A stretch of DNA of 64,000 nucleotides from positions 62,001 to 126,000 of the forward strand of contig JABSSW010000057.1 in NCBI GenBank assembly GCA_018902385.1. Direction: 5' to 3'. Origin of the DNA: Physcia stellaris. Its lineage: Eukaryota; Ascomycota; Lecanoromycetes; Caliciales; Physciaceae. Made by a program: the position numbers and the translations under genes. Below are positions 1 through 10,336 of the stretch, piece after piece (the first letter of the stretch is position 1; the number at the start of each line of letters is the position of its first letter). The notes under the pieces were generated by a model that did no database searches, was not told where the DNA came from, and saw only the letters and a program-made list of their open reading frames with translations.

Positions 1-612
1 ACTTTCGGTATTTCGTCGATTAAACACTACAAGCCGCTAGCGATTGTATAATCATAACGAGTGAGGTCCCTACGGTGTGTATATCTTGGAAAGGACGACA
101 GTAGTAGAGTAGTCGTTGAGACTGTCACTGACCAGTAACCCCTGTGGGGGCGGGTGCTAGAGTGCATGCTCTTGGCTGATCGACCGCTACGCGAGCCATT
201 CATGAAGCACACCAATCACCGAGGTCACTCCAGGCATGCCCAGGTGCTAGAGCTGTTTCAGAAAACTGTGCCTGACAAGAAACGACGTCACACTTGCAAA
301 CCGAGGTCAATTATCCCAGACAAGCGAAATTGATGGCCTGATAGTCAAACCATCACGGGCGGATCGAAATCACTTCATCTTGTCAGCGTTGAATGTTGTC
401 GCTGGCGCTGAATCTGCCTTGGGGCCGTCGCCTTGGCGACTGCACGATGGGCGTCATTTGAAAGGCGGACCGTAGGACGACGAGTATGGCGTGAGGCGCG
501 ACGGTCAAGTTATAAGTTGTTTCTTTTTCCTTCAATTTATCCCTTTGACTGTGTTTTCACATGTGTGTATTATCCTCAATACTATAACAAGGGCCCAGAG
601 CAAGTCATTATC
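1..612. other. Intergenic region upstream of lysozyme gene
   Basis: No convincing gene. The frame of the downstream gene stays open back to about 433, but that upstream stretch does not resemble a protein and the signal-peptide start at 613 is far better. The left edge of the window may cut a neighbouring gene that I cannot see. Confidence 0.5.
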
Positions 613-1503
613 ATGTATCATTCCACAGCCATTCTCTTTTCAATCCTCCCTCTTACCCTCGCAGCCGTCAACGGCCCCTGCGCAATCGACGGAACACCAG
701 GCGTCTGCGTAACAACCTCCAACTGCGCGGCCGCTGATGGCTCGTTCCGTTCTGGCTTCTGTCCGAACGACCCAGACAACGTGAGATGCTGCATTAAGCC
801 CGAATGCGGGTCTGGAGGCAATTGTCGCTTCACATCCTCCTGTGATGGTACGCCCAAAGCAGGTCTCTGCCCTGGTCCTTCGACTTTCCAGTGCTGCCAA
901 CCTAAGAGCGATGGTGGTGGTGGAGCGCCAGGCGGTGGTGGGAGTACGGGGGACCACAGCTTGAGCGCAAATGGAGTGGACTTCATCGCTGGCTTCGAGG
1001 GGTTCGAGCCCAACTTTTATAACGATGCTGCTGTAAGTACTCACTACCCCAATTCTAGTATTGGGATTTACTCATCTTCCAATCAGGGCGTAAGGACCAT
1101 AGGCTACGGGCACGCCTGCCAGGAGGCAGGGGAATGCGACGACATCAATCCCCCCATCACCAAGGCCGAGGGCAAGGACCTGCTCAACAGCGATGCAAAC
1201 ACCTTCGAAGCCTGCGTCAACAAGGACGTAACCGTTGCCGTATGTTGCCAGCCTCCTGACTATTTCTTGATCAACTACCGAGTACTAACACGACTTTAGA
1301 CAAATCAGAATCAATTCGACGCCCTCGTCAGCTTTGCCTATAATCTCGGCTGCGGAAACTTGGCGAATATTGCAGACACCCTGAATGACAATGACTTCTC
1401 GGGCGCTACGGCTCAGATGAAGGAATACACACACGGTGGAGGGAAGGTCCTACCAGGCTTGGTGCGGAGAAGACAGGCAGAAGTAGATCTCTTCAACTCT
1501 TGA
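613..1503 (+). CDS. Secreted GH24 (phage-type) lysozyme with Cys-rich N-terminal repeats
   Basis: Predicted N-acetylmuramidase that cleaves peptidoglycan outside the cell. Three exons: 613-1032, 1087-1239 and 1300-1503, both introns phase 0, the second with a clear CTAAC branch site. The 258-residue product starts with a signal peptide (MYHSTAILFSILPLTLAAV). Two Cys-rich modules follow (about residues 22-95), each ending in a CC pair, then a Gly-rich linker and the GH24 domain (about 115-258). The family's Glu/Asp/Thr catalytic arrangement is visible in GFEGF, YNDAA and RTIGYGHA; the first splice joins NDAA to GVRTIGYGHA, which supports the model. The ATG at 613 was chosen because it gives the signal peptide. 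GH24 enzymes are best known from phages and bacteria, so fungal copies are usually explained by ancient transfer (inference). The Cys modules may bind cell wall, which is also inference. Confidence 0.88.
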
Positions 1504-1879
1504 AAGACCTATTATTGCCGGATGAGATTGCCTTTTGTAAATTATCTTGATAGCTGGATTGGAGAAGAGCAGCCTCTTCTTTTTTCCCACTCATTGGCAG
1601 TCCGCCCGCTTTGCTTGATAGTTTCTCCCATCTTCGGCGTTTGCCCTAGCCTAATTTTTCGATTCCCAGTTCAAGGCAACATCTGTTGGCTCTCTAAGTC
1701 ACAAGACGCCATGCTACTCATGTGCAACAGAAGTTATGATGCCGGCCTATTCACCCGTCATCCTCTATCGTCCTCAGACCTCTGACTCGGCTAGGCGCAT
1801 GCTGTTTCTAGCCCCTGCGCTGTCTTGCAGACTCGTGGGCGTGACAAAAATTTTAGATTGTAGCTTGTTTTCAAGTTGA
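1504..1879. other. Convergent intergenic region
   Basis: Short gap between the 3' ends of two convergent genes. It should hold both 3' UTRs. No gene or repeat seen. Confidence 0.5.
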
Positions 1880-3241
1880 TCAGGGGAGCTTGTCATCTGG
1901 CACACGCAGAGATGTGGTTATGTACTGGCTACTCGTGTCAACAGCTTCTCGGGGTGCCTCTGCTGTAGTACTGAAGCTGTCCATTCGACTTGTGCTTGGT
2001 GCGACAAGCTCAATGGTCTCTCCCCGCTCAAGATAACTGCCATCGAATCTAAGCTTTTGCTCTGTGCGTCTATTAGCCTTACTACTACATAGAATATAGG
2101 CTTGAGATATGTACCGGTGTATACTTCTTTGAAAGTCAAAAGAAGGGAACCAAGCATCAACATGGTTACTATTTGGCCGAAGCTAAGCTGATGTTCATCC
2201 CCAATCATCTCACCACTAGGTATCTGGCGGTTCAAGAGGATGCCAGCAAGACCAAGAGTGAACCAGACGATGTCGTAATAGAGGCTCACGGTCAAGGATC
2301 CTAAGATGGCTGCAAGCCCCAGATAGACTCTGATTGCGATCGACGCGAAACATTGCCAGAGAACGGTCTTTCCAGACGTTCTCTGGAAAATAAGGATACT
2401 TGACTTCGTGAGATTGGGGTCTTGACGCTTAGAGTCTTGTCCCATCCGTTCAAGACATAGTCGGGGCTGTGACAGGAGGAACACATCCAGTGCACTAGTA
2501 TCAAAGACTCTCCAGATCGATGTAGCGTAGTGCAAAATCAGGGCACAGACGTATGGGTTTGTCTGGCTAAAACTCTCGTCTTGCTCCTCAAACAAACATT
2601 GGGCAGGACATGGCGTGCTTGCATTCCACGCAGGATGACTCGCCAAAACGATGGCTAGAAGCATCATCACCAGCATCAAGACCATGATGCATACTCGCCA
2701 ATTGCGTAACGTTTTCCGTTCCTGCAAATAGCATTTCAAGACGCTGAGGCTAGTCATATGAGTGTTGGAAAACCAGGCTAGATCCACCACGATGGAGAAG
2801 TGGTATACAGAAATGGAGCAATGCTTCCAGAAACCAGCGATGAGGATGGCGACGCCGAACAGTAATTGGTAATCGCTCAACAGGAGGACAAGCCGCTCGA
2901 TAATCGGTCGCCAGAAGTTTTTACGTTCTGGGCTGATACGGAGGAAGCGTGGCTTCTCCAGGTTACGGAATAGCCAGCCATCGATGGCGTTGTTGTCGTA
3001 TCCTCGGAGCAGGCCCAGAAGGTGAGAGACGAATACAATAGACAGGTTTACAAGACTCGTCGAGACAAATGCTACGATGACCTACGTAAAAAGTAATTAG
3101 TACATCCCTAAGCCAAGCGTTTGATGTCCTGGTACTTACTCCGATGCCGGCAATGTCCGAATCCGCCTGATACTTTCCACATTGCTTCCCTTCTCGGTAC
3201 AGCGTACAATCTGGCCTATTGTTTCCACAAGTGAATGCCAT
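1880..3241 (-). CDS. Multi-pass membrane protein, unknown family
   Basis: Three exons on the minus strand: 3241-3140, 3081-2115 and 2061-1880, giving about 416 residues. The start (MAFTCGNNRPDC) is followed by a Cys-containing ectodomain. Hydrophobic segments are visible at VIVAFVSTSLVNLSIVFVSH, LLFGVAILIAGF, VCIMVLMLVMMLLAIVLA, CFASIAIRVYLGLAAILGSL, IVWFTLGLAGILL and IVTMLMLGSLLLTF, so roughly seven membrane passes. The last intron is supported because splicing replaces an odd tail with a hydrophilic one (EVYTEQKLRFDGSYLERGET...) ending at 1880. I do not recognise the family. The topology resembles many uncharacterised integral membrane proteins of Pezizomycotina. No enzyme motif was seen and the function is unknown. 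Confidence 0.75.
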
Positions 3242-3747
3242 TACATTCTACAAGCTCGGTTGCGGGTATCCTTCAGTCAACTTATACATGATGGCGATGT
3301 GGTCTCATAACGCTGAATGGAAATTTGAAAAGGTGCGGTTCCACTGGAGAGACTTTACCGCACACGGGCATTGAGCGATGGCTGCTTAAGCATAAGGTAC
3401 AATGGTATCAGCGAATCAGAAGGGAATAGTCCCCATGGGTGAGGGGGACTTCCCATCGAAAGTTCGCGAATTCAGGGGTTCCGGTGCGGCTGAGTCTGGT
3501 AGACAAACCTTATGATCTCATCCACTATTTTTGGTGGTTTTCGTCCCATTCCAAGCCATCAATTGAGCTGCTCAAGCATCCTCTTGAATACTTATACACG
3601 TTGAAACATCTAGAGATCCCTCGATCCACCAAATGCATCGTTTCCATGCCAGTAATGTTGTGATTTGCGAGGTAGTTTGCCAATGTTGGGTCGATGTGGT
3701 TCTGTGAATAACGGGAAGGATTTAGCGATGTCTTGGCAACTCCGATG
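3242..3747. other. Intergenic region left of the AT-rich island
   Basis: Promoter side of the membrane-protein gene on the minus strand. I see no supported gene. Base composition is ordinary until about 3780, where the sequence turns strongly AT-rich. Confidence 0.4.
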
Positions 3748-4060
3748 TGCAGAACTCTTGCTAATGCTTGGCACTCGTAGATCCTTTTTACCTCAACAGA
3801 TTCAAAATTTTCAATCGATATAACTCAACGTCAACGTTATATAGTTTGTTATTTTAATACGTATATGTGATTATATGATCGATACAATGTTAACAACGTC
3901 GAATTAATGTTCAATAACAACGTATTGATCGAGTTGAAAAATCGATACGAAAAATCGTTGTGTTTCAGGGTTAGGTTTGACATGCAATCTTGATGACAAA
4001 CTCAGGATCTTGTGGGGTAAAAAAGATCTACGAGTGCCAAACATTAGCAAGAATTCTGCA
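3748..4060. repeat. MITE-like element with 45-bp terminal inverted repeats
   Basis: The left arm 3748-3792 begins TGCAGAACTC and ends TTTTTACC. The right arm 4016-4060 is its reverse complement at 42 of 45 positions. All three mismatches are C-to-T type transitions (left arm C, right arm T when read on the same strand), as expected from repeat-induced point mutation or methylation decay. The interior is AT-rich with no coding capacity. I found no clean target-site duplication, so the family is unassigned. A non-autonomous DNA transposon (MITE) is the likeliest reading. Confidence 0.7.
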
Positions 4061-4837
4061 TAATGATGCGAACGCTGTAATTTTTTTATATTTTAGCGCG
4101 TAATTACGCTCTAATTATCGTAAGATGGGTTGGTTTTATATCATAAAACTTATTTATAGAAACAGGTGAGCAGTATGCTGAGTAAGTAAATCGATGTATG
4201 ATGTTTTGATTGAGTCAAAAAAATTAAAAAAAAAAAAATGTTTCAACTCTGAATGAAAAAAATACTTAAAATTTGATGAAACTCGCATCAAAACAAAAAT
4301 ATCTTTTTTTTTTTCAATTTTAGAAAACATTTTTATATTTTTGAACAAATATTTAGCATATTCAAAATCAAAACCATGCAGCGATGCGAAAAGTGCAAAA
4401 ATCGACGAATTGCTTTCTGCTCAAAATAAATTACGTCATATCATTTATCGAGGCCTAATTTGATATTTCATTTGAGATTTCGTTGATTTTATTTCATGCT
4501 CCATCTGAGATCTCGTTGTTTTTCTTTGAGGCGGCATTTGAGGTCACAAAAGGCTATAACCCTAAAATAACCCTAGTTTTACGTTATGTAAGATGAAAAG
4601 GTCTTATTTACGTAATTACAGCAGCGCGCCCATCTTACGCGTAATTCAGCATCACTAGTTCTGCACATGGAAAAAGGGTCTCGGGGTTTTCGGAAGATTT
4701 TCTCACTTCTCAACCATTATCATAGATGGTCTCGATGCTCTATGTACGCACTGTGATGGTAAACTGTGCGTGACAGAGACATCAGATTGGAAATCTACAC
4801 GCTTGTCGTCACCATTTGTTCCTAGATAGCGATGATA
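4061..4837. other. AT-rich relic, possible second inverted-repeat element
   Basis: Very AT-rich, non-coding DNA. The motif CGTAAGATGGG at 4119-4129 recurs inverted (CCCATCTTACG) at 4629-4639, each set in sequence of the type GCGTAATTACGC. A 12-mer ATGTGCAGAACT at 3745-3756 recurs inverted at 4657-4668. This suggests nested or decayed inverted-repeat elements, but the arms are too degraded to place ends. The remainder up to 4837 shows nothing. Confidence 0.4.
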
Positions 4838-5315
4838 TCTCATCGGAAAGCTCGCCAACGCAGCTCGCAAATCCCCTCCCCGCAATACCTACGAATAAAA
4901 AACGACTTTCGCATTTTCGAATTTTCGAAATTTCTGAAAACACACATTTCTTTGAAATGTTTTAATTGATATAAAAAACAATTGTTGTTCGATTTAATAA
5001 TCGTTACATACGATAATATGTCTTTGTTCGCATTGAAAACGCGAAAGAAATTGAAGTTCAAATATTTACTAAAATAAGCTTAAATTTAGTATATCTTGGC
5101 AATTTTATTTTACAACATTGAAATTTCAATGTTGTAAATACATTGTTTTGAATTTATAAATGAATTAAATCATATGTATTTCAACGATAATACAAATTTT
5201 CAGTTCATTTGTATTTGTTGTTGATGTGAAAACTCAATTATAAACGAAAACTCGTTATAATTTCTTGCGGGGAGGGGATTTGCGAATCCGCATTTAAGCG
5301 AGTTTTCCGATGAGA
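4838..5315. repeat. MITE-like element with TIRs and TA target duplication
   Basis: The left terminus 4838-4885 starts TCTCATCGGAAAGCTCGC and contains CGCAAATCCCCTCCCCGCAA. The right terminus 5265-5315 is its inverse, with the same 20-mer perfectly conserved and one mismatch in the outer 18 bases; the two blocks are separated by a variable stretch of 10-13 nt. TA dinucleotides flank both ends (4836-4837 and 5316-5317), consistent with a TA target-site duplication of the Tc1/mariner kind. The 478-bp element has an AT-rich interior and no transposase, so it would be non-autonomous. Family assignment rests only on the TA and is inference. Confidence 0.75.
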
Positions 5316-5663
5316 TATGCATACGCTAATAGCGTCGCGCAACCGACTTCACCAACCACATCGCGATCCCCACACCATCCACGCTAATACAGAAAAGGAA
5401 TGCACTGCGACAGGAGCATTCTTGACATCACAGCCTCCATACTCAGTTGCGAGTGGTTATATATAACGAAGGTCTTTCTCCTCTGTCCTCTCCAGCTTTT
5501 TTCATTTCTTCCAGGACACTCAGCAAGTCACTTGCTCCTCGAACAATCTCCACCACTTGATTCTAGAACCATTCGTCCGAATATCATACATATACCCTTG
5601 CGTGTCTCCTCAGAGCTTTCTCTTACTTCCCTTATACATAATTTCATCTCTCTTCTCCCAACA

Positions 5664-5981
5664 ATGTGCATCATCTCCCAACTAATCGGGCTCCCCTTCG
5701 CCGTAATAGGCGGCCCCCTCAACCTCGCGCATGAGGGCGTTGGACTTGCGGTGGATAGCGTCGCCAAGAAGCGAAAGGAGCGCAAAGCCTTACGTCGGCC
5801 GTCCAAAAGACAGCAGGAGAGTGTTCCAGCCATGGCCGATGCAACGAAAGAATGTCCTCATTGCACACAGTACAAGCAAGGAGATGAGATAGCGAACGCA
5901 GATGAGAAGGCAAAAGAGGACCCACCGCCATCGTATACCGCTGTTGCTGCGCAGGTGCTGCTGCATTCCTGTATAGGATGA
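5664..5981 (+). CDS. Small hypothetical protein with PPxY motif
   Basis: Single exon of 105 residues starting at the ATG in CCCAACAATGTGC. The frame is open upstream to 5400, but that part lacks protein character and a TATA-like run (TATATAAC, about 5458) lies about 200 bp before this start. The N-terminus (MCIISQLIGLPFAVIGGPLN) is hydrophobic and may associate with membrane. A basic stretch (KKRKERKALRRPSKR) and a CPHC pair follow. Near the C-terminus sits PPPSY, a PPxY motif known to bind WW domains such as those of Rsp5/Nedd4 ubiquitin ligases. No catalytic domain. A role as a ligase adaptor is only a guess from the motif. A 3' intron extending the protein cannot be excluded. Confidence 0.55.
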   Translation: MCIISQLIGLPFAVIGGPLNLAHEGVGLAVDSVAKKRKERKALRRPSKRQQESVPAMADATKECPHCTQYKQGDEIANADEKAKEDPPPSYTAVAAQVLLHSCIG

Positions 5982-6464
5982 CTAGCTCGAAAGGAGTGAG
6001 TAACGAGTAACGGGGTCATCATCCTTTGTAAGTACATATGCCGTTCACGATTGACAGGATTCTCGTGGCTGATATTTGTCTAATCAGACCGTGCTATCGA
6101 AGAGCCAGAGCCGAATCTTTGGTAGATCTGCACATCTAGCATTAGAAATCAATACCACTATCGAACATCCCTGTTTGCTGGCGAGTGGTATCTTAGCTAC
6201 TGGTTTCGAGCCAGCTGTTGCCACCGATACTGAGGCTTCTTCACTTGAGAATCGTCATTAAACAAGCAAAGCTTGGAGCGATATATTCACCGGCCCAAAT
6301 TCTCAGGCATTGAAGCCAATATGTAAAAAGCTATCCAACGGAGTATATAAACAGAAACATAGTTGAGGTATGTTCACCAGCCAAATCCTCGCTCAAAATG
6401 AAACAAAACAGGAAATGAAATACAGTAGAAAAAAAACATGGCAAGCTACCCAATCCGCGGCCAT
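5982..6464. other. Convergent intergenic region
   Basis: Between two converging genes. A short open frame around 6076-6261 has no recognisable features and is not called. No repeats seen. Confidence 0.4.
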
Positions 6465-6990
6465 CTATCCGCCGACACGGTCTCCACCCCAGTCAATACC
6501 CTTGACCCTCCCATCCCCATCCGGCGCCACTTTCTTAAACAGCGTCGAGCTGACATCGATATCGTACATAGCACAACTCTATAATCTCATAGTCAGCAAC
6601 ATCTTCCCAAAACTCGAACCAAGACATCAAAGCTCATCTCGAGACGTGTATCCTCAGTCTGACTCGATTCCAAGTCACACCTTACACCGAGGGGGGAGGG
6701 GGGATAGGGGTCTGAATGGAACTCACCTGACAGGTATCAACAATAGTAGCGTGATGCAGCTGGTTCGTGTTCGGGTTCCAGATCCCGATCGTGGAGCCAC
6801 AGCGCGGGTTCGAGTTCGGGTCGGCGCCGTTCTGCATCATGGGCACGGAGAGGGCGACGACGTCTTCGCCGTCAGAGCTTGAGATGCCGCAGGAGCCCAT
6901 GCCCGGGGCGTAGTAGGTCATTTCGCCTGAGTAGGCGAGGATAGTAGGGAGGGCGGTGAGGAGGAGGGGGAGTAACGTTGATGAATGCAT
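6465..6990 (-). CDS. Small secreted double-psi beta-barrel (RlpA-like) protein
   Basis: Two exons, 6990-6727 and 6578-6465, joined across a 148-nt phase-0 intron to give 125 residues. The signal peptide (MHSSTLLPLLLTALPTILA) is followed by a compact domain: GEMTYYAPGMGSCG, DVVALSVPMM, NPRCGSTIGIW, HATIVDTCQ|SCAMYDIDVSS and FKKVAPDGDGRVKGIDW. The opening TYYAPGxGSCG, the central C-G pair, the VDxC motif and the D-I/V-D-hydrophobic ending are the pattern of the RlpA-like/barwin-related double-psi barrel shared by expansins, cerato-platanin-like allergens and several fungal effectors. It probably acts outside the cell on wall or host surface, but no catalytic claim can be made. The spliced join SCAMYDID restores the conserved block. 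Confidence 0.85.
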
Positions 6991-8341
6991 CTTTGTATTG
7001 TTGGGAATGTTACTTGAGAAGTGTGTTCAGGATCCTGGAGAACCTTGTAGATCTGGATTGTTCGTAGTGTGGGAATGAGTTTCAGAATTATAGGAGAGTT
7101 TGATGATCGGAGAGAAGAGTCATCTTGGGAACTGACAAAATTATCGAGACATCCCTCGTTTTATCAAGAATATCATACTTTGGGTCTAAGGCCGCTCCGT
7201 CGACCGTTGATATAACAGTCAAAGAGATACTTTCCATGATCCAGCGCCCCACTTGGCCATGGGATAATCTAAAGTCAAAGACGGGCTCTACTCGGCAGAT
7301 TCAAGCACACATTGTCCACTAATGCCACGTGCTGTAGTCTCTTGTTCCATGGACGGTTGTGGCTTGATACAACGTGGTCTCGCTGCCCCTCGAGCTGCCG
7401 AATCTCCAGCGCAGAGCCGGGTCTCTTTGTCTATTCCCCATCGTTTGTTTTAAGTATAATTGATGCAACAAACGCGTGGCTAACAAAGGAATCCCCGAGG
7501 ATATCCACTGGAATCTTACCCCTTTGTTGTGATCTCTCTGAACTGTAAGCGGTCTGCGACCGCAGAATGGATGTGAATCTGATGCACGCGAGAACCTTCG
7601 GCAGCTTTCCTAAGTCGTCCATGGCTGATTATAAGGACTTCGCTCTTGACAAATCTGGAGATTTTCAATGGAGGTAAGGGTTAAAATAGTCATCAAGCTA
7701 TTGACATATGTGTTTCAGCTTCTTAAGCTCTAGGACTGCAAGATGTGAAAAATGAGTTGATGAATAGCACAGCAACAGAGAGAGAGAAATTAGTGAGGCT
7801 GGAGATCCAAGAATTACCTTACTTGACTGAGCCTCGCAGAGAACATCCTTCGATGAGGCAAGCGAGTTGATTTGCTTCAGCTCTGGTCTGACAAGACAGG
7901 CATGAGCCGGCGAAATTTGCAGCTTGGTAGTCCTCGAAGAGATACTGCTACCAGGGAGGCCCTCTAATTATTTAATGATCAGAGACAAATCCATCTCGGC
8001 CTACATAGACTATCGAGTACCAGGGCTTATGTATTCCTGCTGGCAACCAAAGGCTGGTCATTAGGGCTGAAAATGTAACAAATCATGGTTGTGGTGTCTG
8101 TATAGCGGACTGTTCCCCTCACGCACGGCACACAAGGGTGGCCACTTGTAGCAACCTCATGGAGGGCAATCGTGGAAAGACAAGACTTTCAAGGCGTCTC
8201 ATGGGATATCTTTTCATGTTGTACTGTTCTCAGCTTCTTTGCAACTCTATTTCTCTTTCTTTCCCGTTGGAGCATGTCCCACAGCTAAAGAGTTTTGATT
8301 TTCATAGTAATACAAAGCCCAGAAGCCACTGTGGCTCCTGA
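6991..8341. other. Intergenic region, 1.35 kb
   Basis: Contains the promoter of the double-psi barrel gene at its left end and the 3' flank of the SNRNP27 gene at its right end. Several short open frames (7125-7620, 8138-8341) show no family features. Nothing else seen. Confidence 0.4.
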
Positions 8342-9386
8342 CTACCTGCTTGGACTAAGCGGCCTGTTGAAACCACCCAGACGGTTCATGTATTGCCTAT
8401 ACTCCGTCTTCTTCTCCTTCCTGACGCAGTAGACATTGTTTCCGGGGACCTTGGTTTGTTTCGTGCTTCGGAAACCTGCGAAGCCCATCATCTTTCGCAT
8501 CTCCGCTGTTTCGGGATCCTCGTCTACGTCCATGACATCAGCAGCTTTCGACTGCGCGGTCAAGGACGGCGCTTTTGAGGCTGAAACTGATGGACCTGTG
8601 GTAGGATGTGTGCCGTTGGGTTTTGAAGGTATTGGGGTAGTGGAGGATACTTTGGAAGCAGTCGTTGCGGGCTTCTGGGACCGAGGTCCAGTTGGTGGAG
8701 CTGTGCTGGGTATGGTACTTTTAGCGTCAGGGTCGGGCATAGGCGACCCCGCGCCTTTGGGTTTCGATGGACGTGGTGGAGAGCGCGTTCGGGCACCAGA
8801 GACCTTGTCGCGGGTGGGAGAACGGGAGCGAGAGCGAGAGTGTGTCCGGGGGCGTGCTGAGCGATGGGACGACGGTTCATCTACATGAAATGTTTTGTTA
8901 GCGACTGGCCGATACTCTAAGACAACTAGGAGGGAGGAGAAGAATACCTCGTGATCGGTGTTTGTCCCTGCTTCTGGCTCTCCCATGATCTCTCCTACTA
9001 TGCCCATCCACATCTCGACGCCTTTGAAGGTCCCGACTTCTATCTCTACGTCGTTCATCTTTGTATCGCGCCTCGCGATCTCTTGATCTACTTCGCTCTC
9101 TCTTTCGCTCTTTTCGTTCTCTCGATCGAGACCTTTGTCGCCTCTCAAGGTCTTTGTCGTGATCCCGCTCACGACCCTCCCTTCGCGGAGCATCTCTTCT
9201 ATCCCTAGCCTTGTCCCTTGTATCTTTCTCGACATCCCTTTTGTTGCGCCTATTGTCTCTTTCACGATGGATACGGCCATCCTCCCGTGATCCCCTCTCC
9301 TCTTCTTCTCGAGGTCGCGGAGAGTTGCGGTCCCACATTGCCGAGCTGTCAGTGCGCTTAGCACGCTTTGCTGGAGGCTCCGTCAT
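8342..9386 (-). CDS. SNRNP27: U4/U6.U5 tri-snRNP 27 kDa protein homologue
   Basis: Predicted nuclear splicing factor of the U4/U6.U5 tri-snRNP. Two exons, 9386-8948 and 8880-8342, give 325 residues; the 67-nt intron joins HRSR to DEPSSH in frame. The first half is an Arg/Ser/Asp/Glu-rich RS-like region ([18 protein letters not shown]) typical of splicing proteins, and a Ser/Pro/Thr-rich linker follows. The last 60 residues carry the family signature: a [18 protein letters not shown] stretch, then [20 protein letters not shown] and [11 protein letters not shown]. The human protein is about 155 residues, so the extra length is in the disordered N-terminal part. Symbol given by homology to the conserved C-terminal domain. 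A housekeeping gene, and the best anchor for synteny in this window. Confidence 0.9.
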
Positions 9387-10336
9387 GCTAGACGATTGTA
9401 CAGGAGGTGTAGAGTTCGGCGGAGGCAGTGTACCAGAATGCTCTGAAGGAAGCGCGCGGGTAGCTGGCGGGCTACGAGTCGGCTTGAGGGATCAAGAATG
9501 TTGTTCAATGTTTATGCTGGAGCGATCATCATGGCCTTTGACACGGCCGTCGTAGATGATCCTTGCCCTTTCACGGTGGTGCTCTTGGGAGCTACCTGTC
9601 ACTCCGGCCTTTCTTCCTGACGCTTCCCAGAGCTCGACGCTATGAAGGCGTTGGTAGAGAAATCAATCTGTACGACTGAATGGCTCGGAGAAGGAGCTGA
9701 TAGACTTGAGTCAATCTGATGACCGGTGTGATTCGAAGCTGAATGCCTTGTCGTGATCGCGAAGGAAATTGGTCAAACTTCATCTTGGGCCATTGCTTGG
9801 CACGCTAGGGTCAGCAGGGGTGTACACCCATAGAGATAAGACTGCTGTTGAAAGTGAGCGAGGCAAAGTCTTGGAGCGCGCTCTCTACTTTATCGCATTA
9901 ATCTTGAATCCTCCACGTACACAACAAAGGGAACCGATGGCTATAGTCGAAGTTCAAAGGCACAGGATTATTATTGAGTGTGCGAAATGACCAAACACAA
10001 CGTGATATTCATTCGGTTGACGTGAATCAAGCTATCACTCTCATTAACATCTATACACATTCCTCACTATCCTCTCTCAATACGCCTTGAACTCTGTCTA
10101 TAGCCGTTAGAGATAATGCTTTACAACCGAAATTCCGGTGGACGATCTTCATTGTTGTTTCCCCCCAACTCACTCTTTCCATTACTCCCAAGATCCATAC
10201 GTTCTCCCCCCATTTCCAAAGGAACAAGAAGCTTGCCAGCATACGGCTTCCTAAGCTCCTTTCTCAATGGTACTCGTGCTATCAGAAGGGTGGGAGTCCG
10301 CTGACGATTTCAGGGTAGCTGGTCTCTCCTACACCT
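9387..10336. other. Intergenic region, about 0.95 kb
   Basis: Lies between two minus-strand genes, holding the promoter of the SNRNP27 gene on the left. Short frames such as 9769-9990 look random. Nothing else supported. Confidence 0.4.

Noticed and set aside
3748-5315. AT-rich island as an old LTR or other virus-like element
   Set aside because: No direct terminal repeats and no trace of protease, polymerase or integrase. The structure is inverted-repeat, MITE-like.
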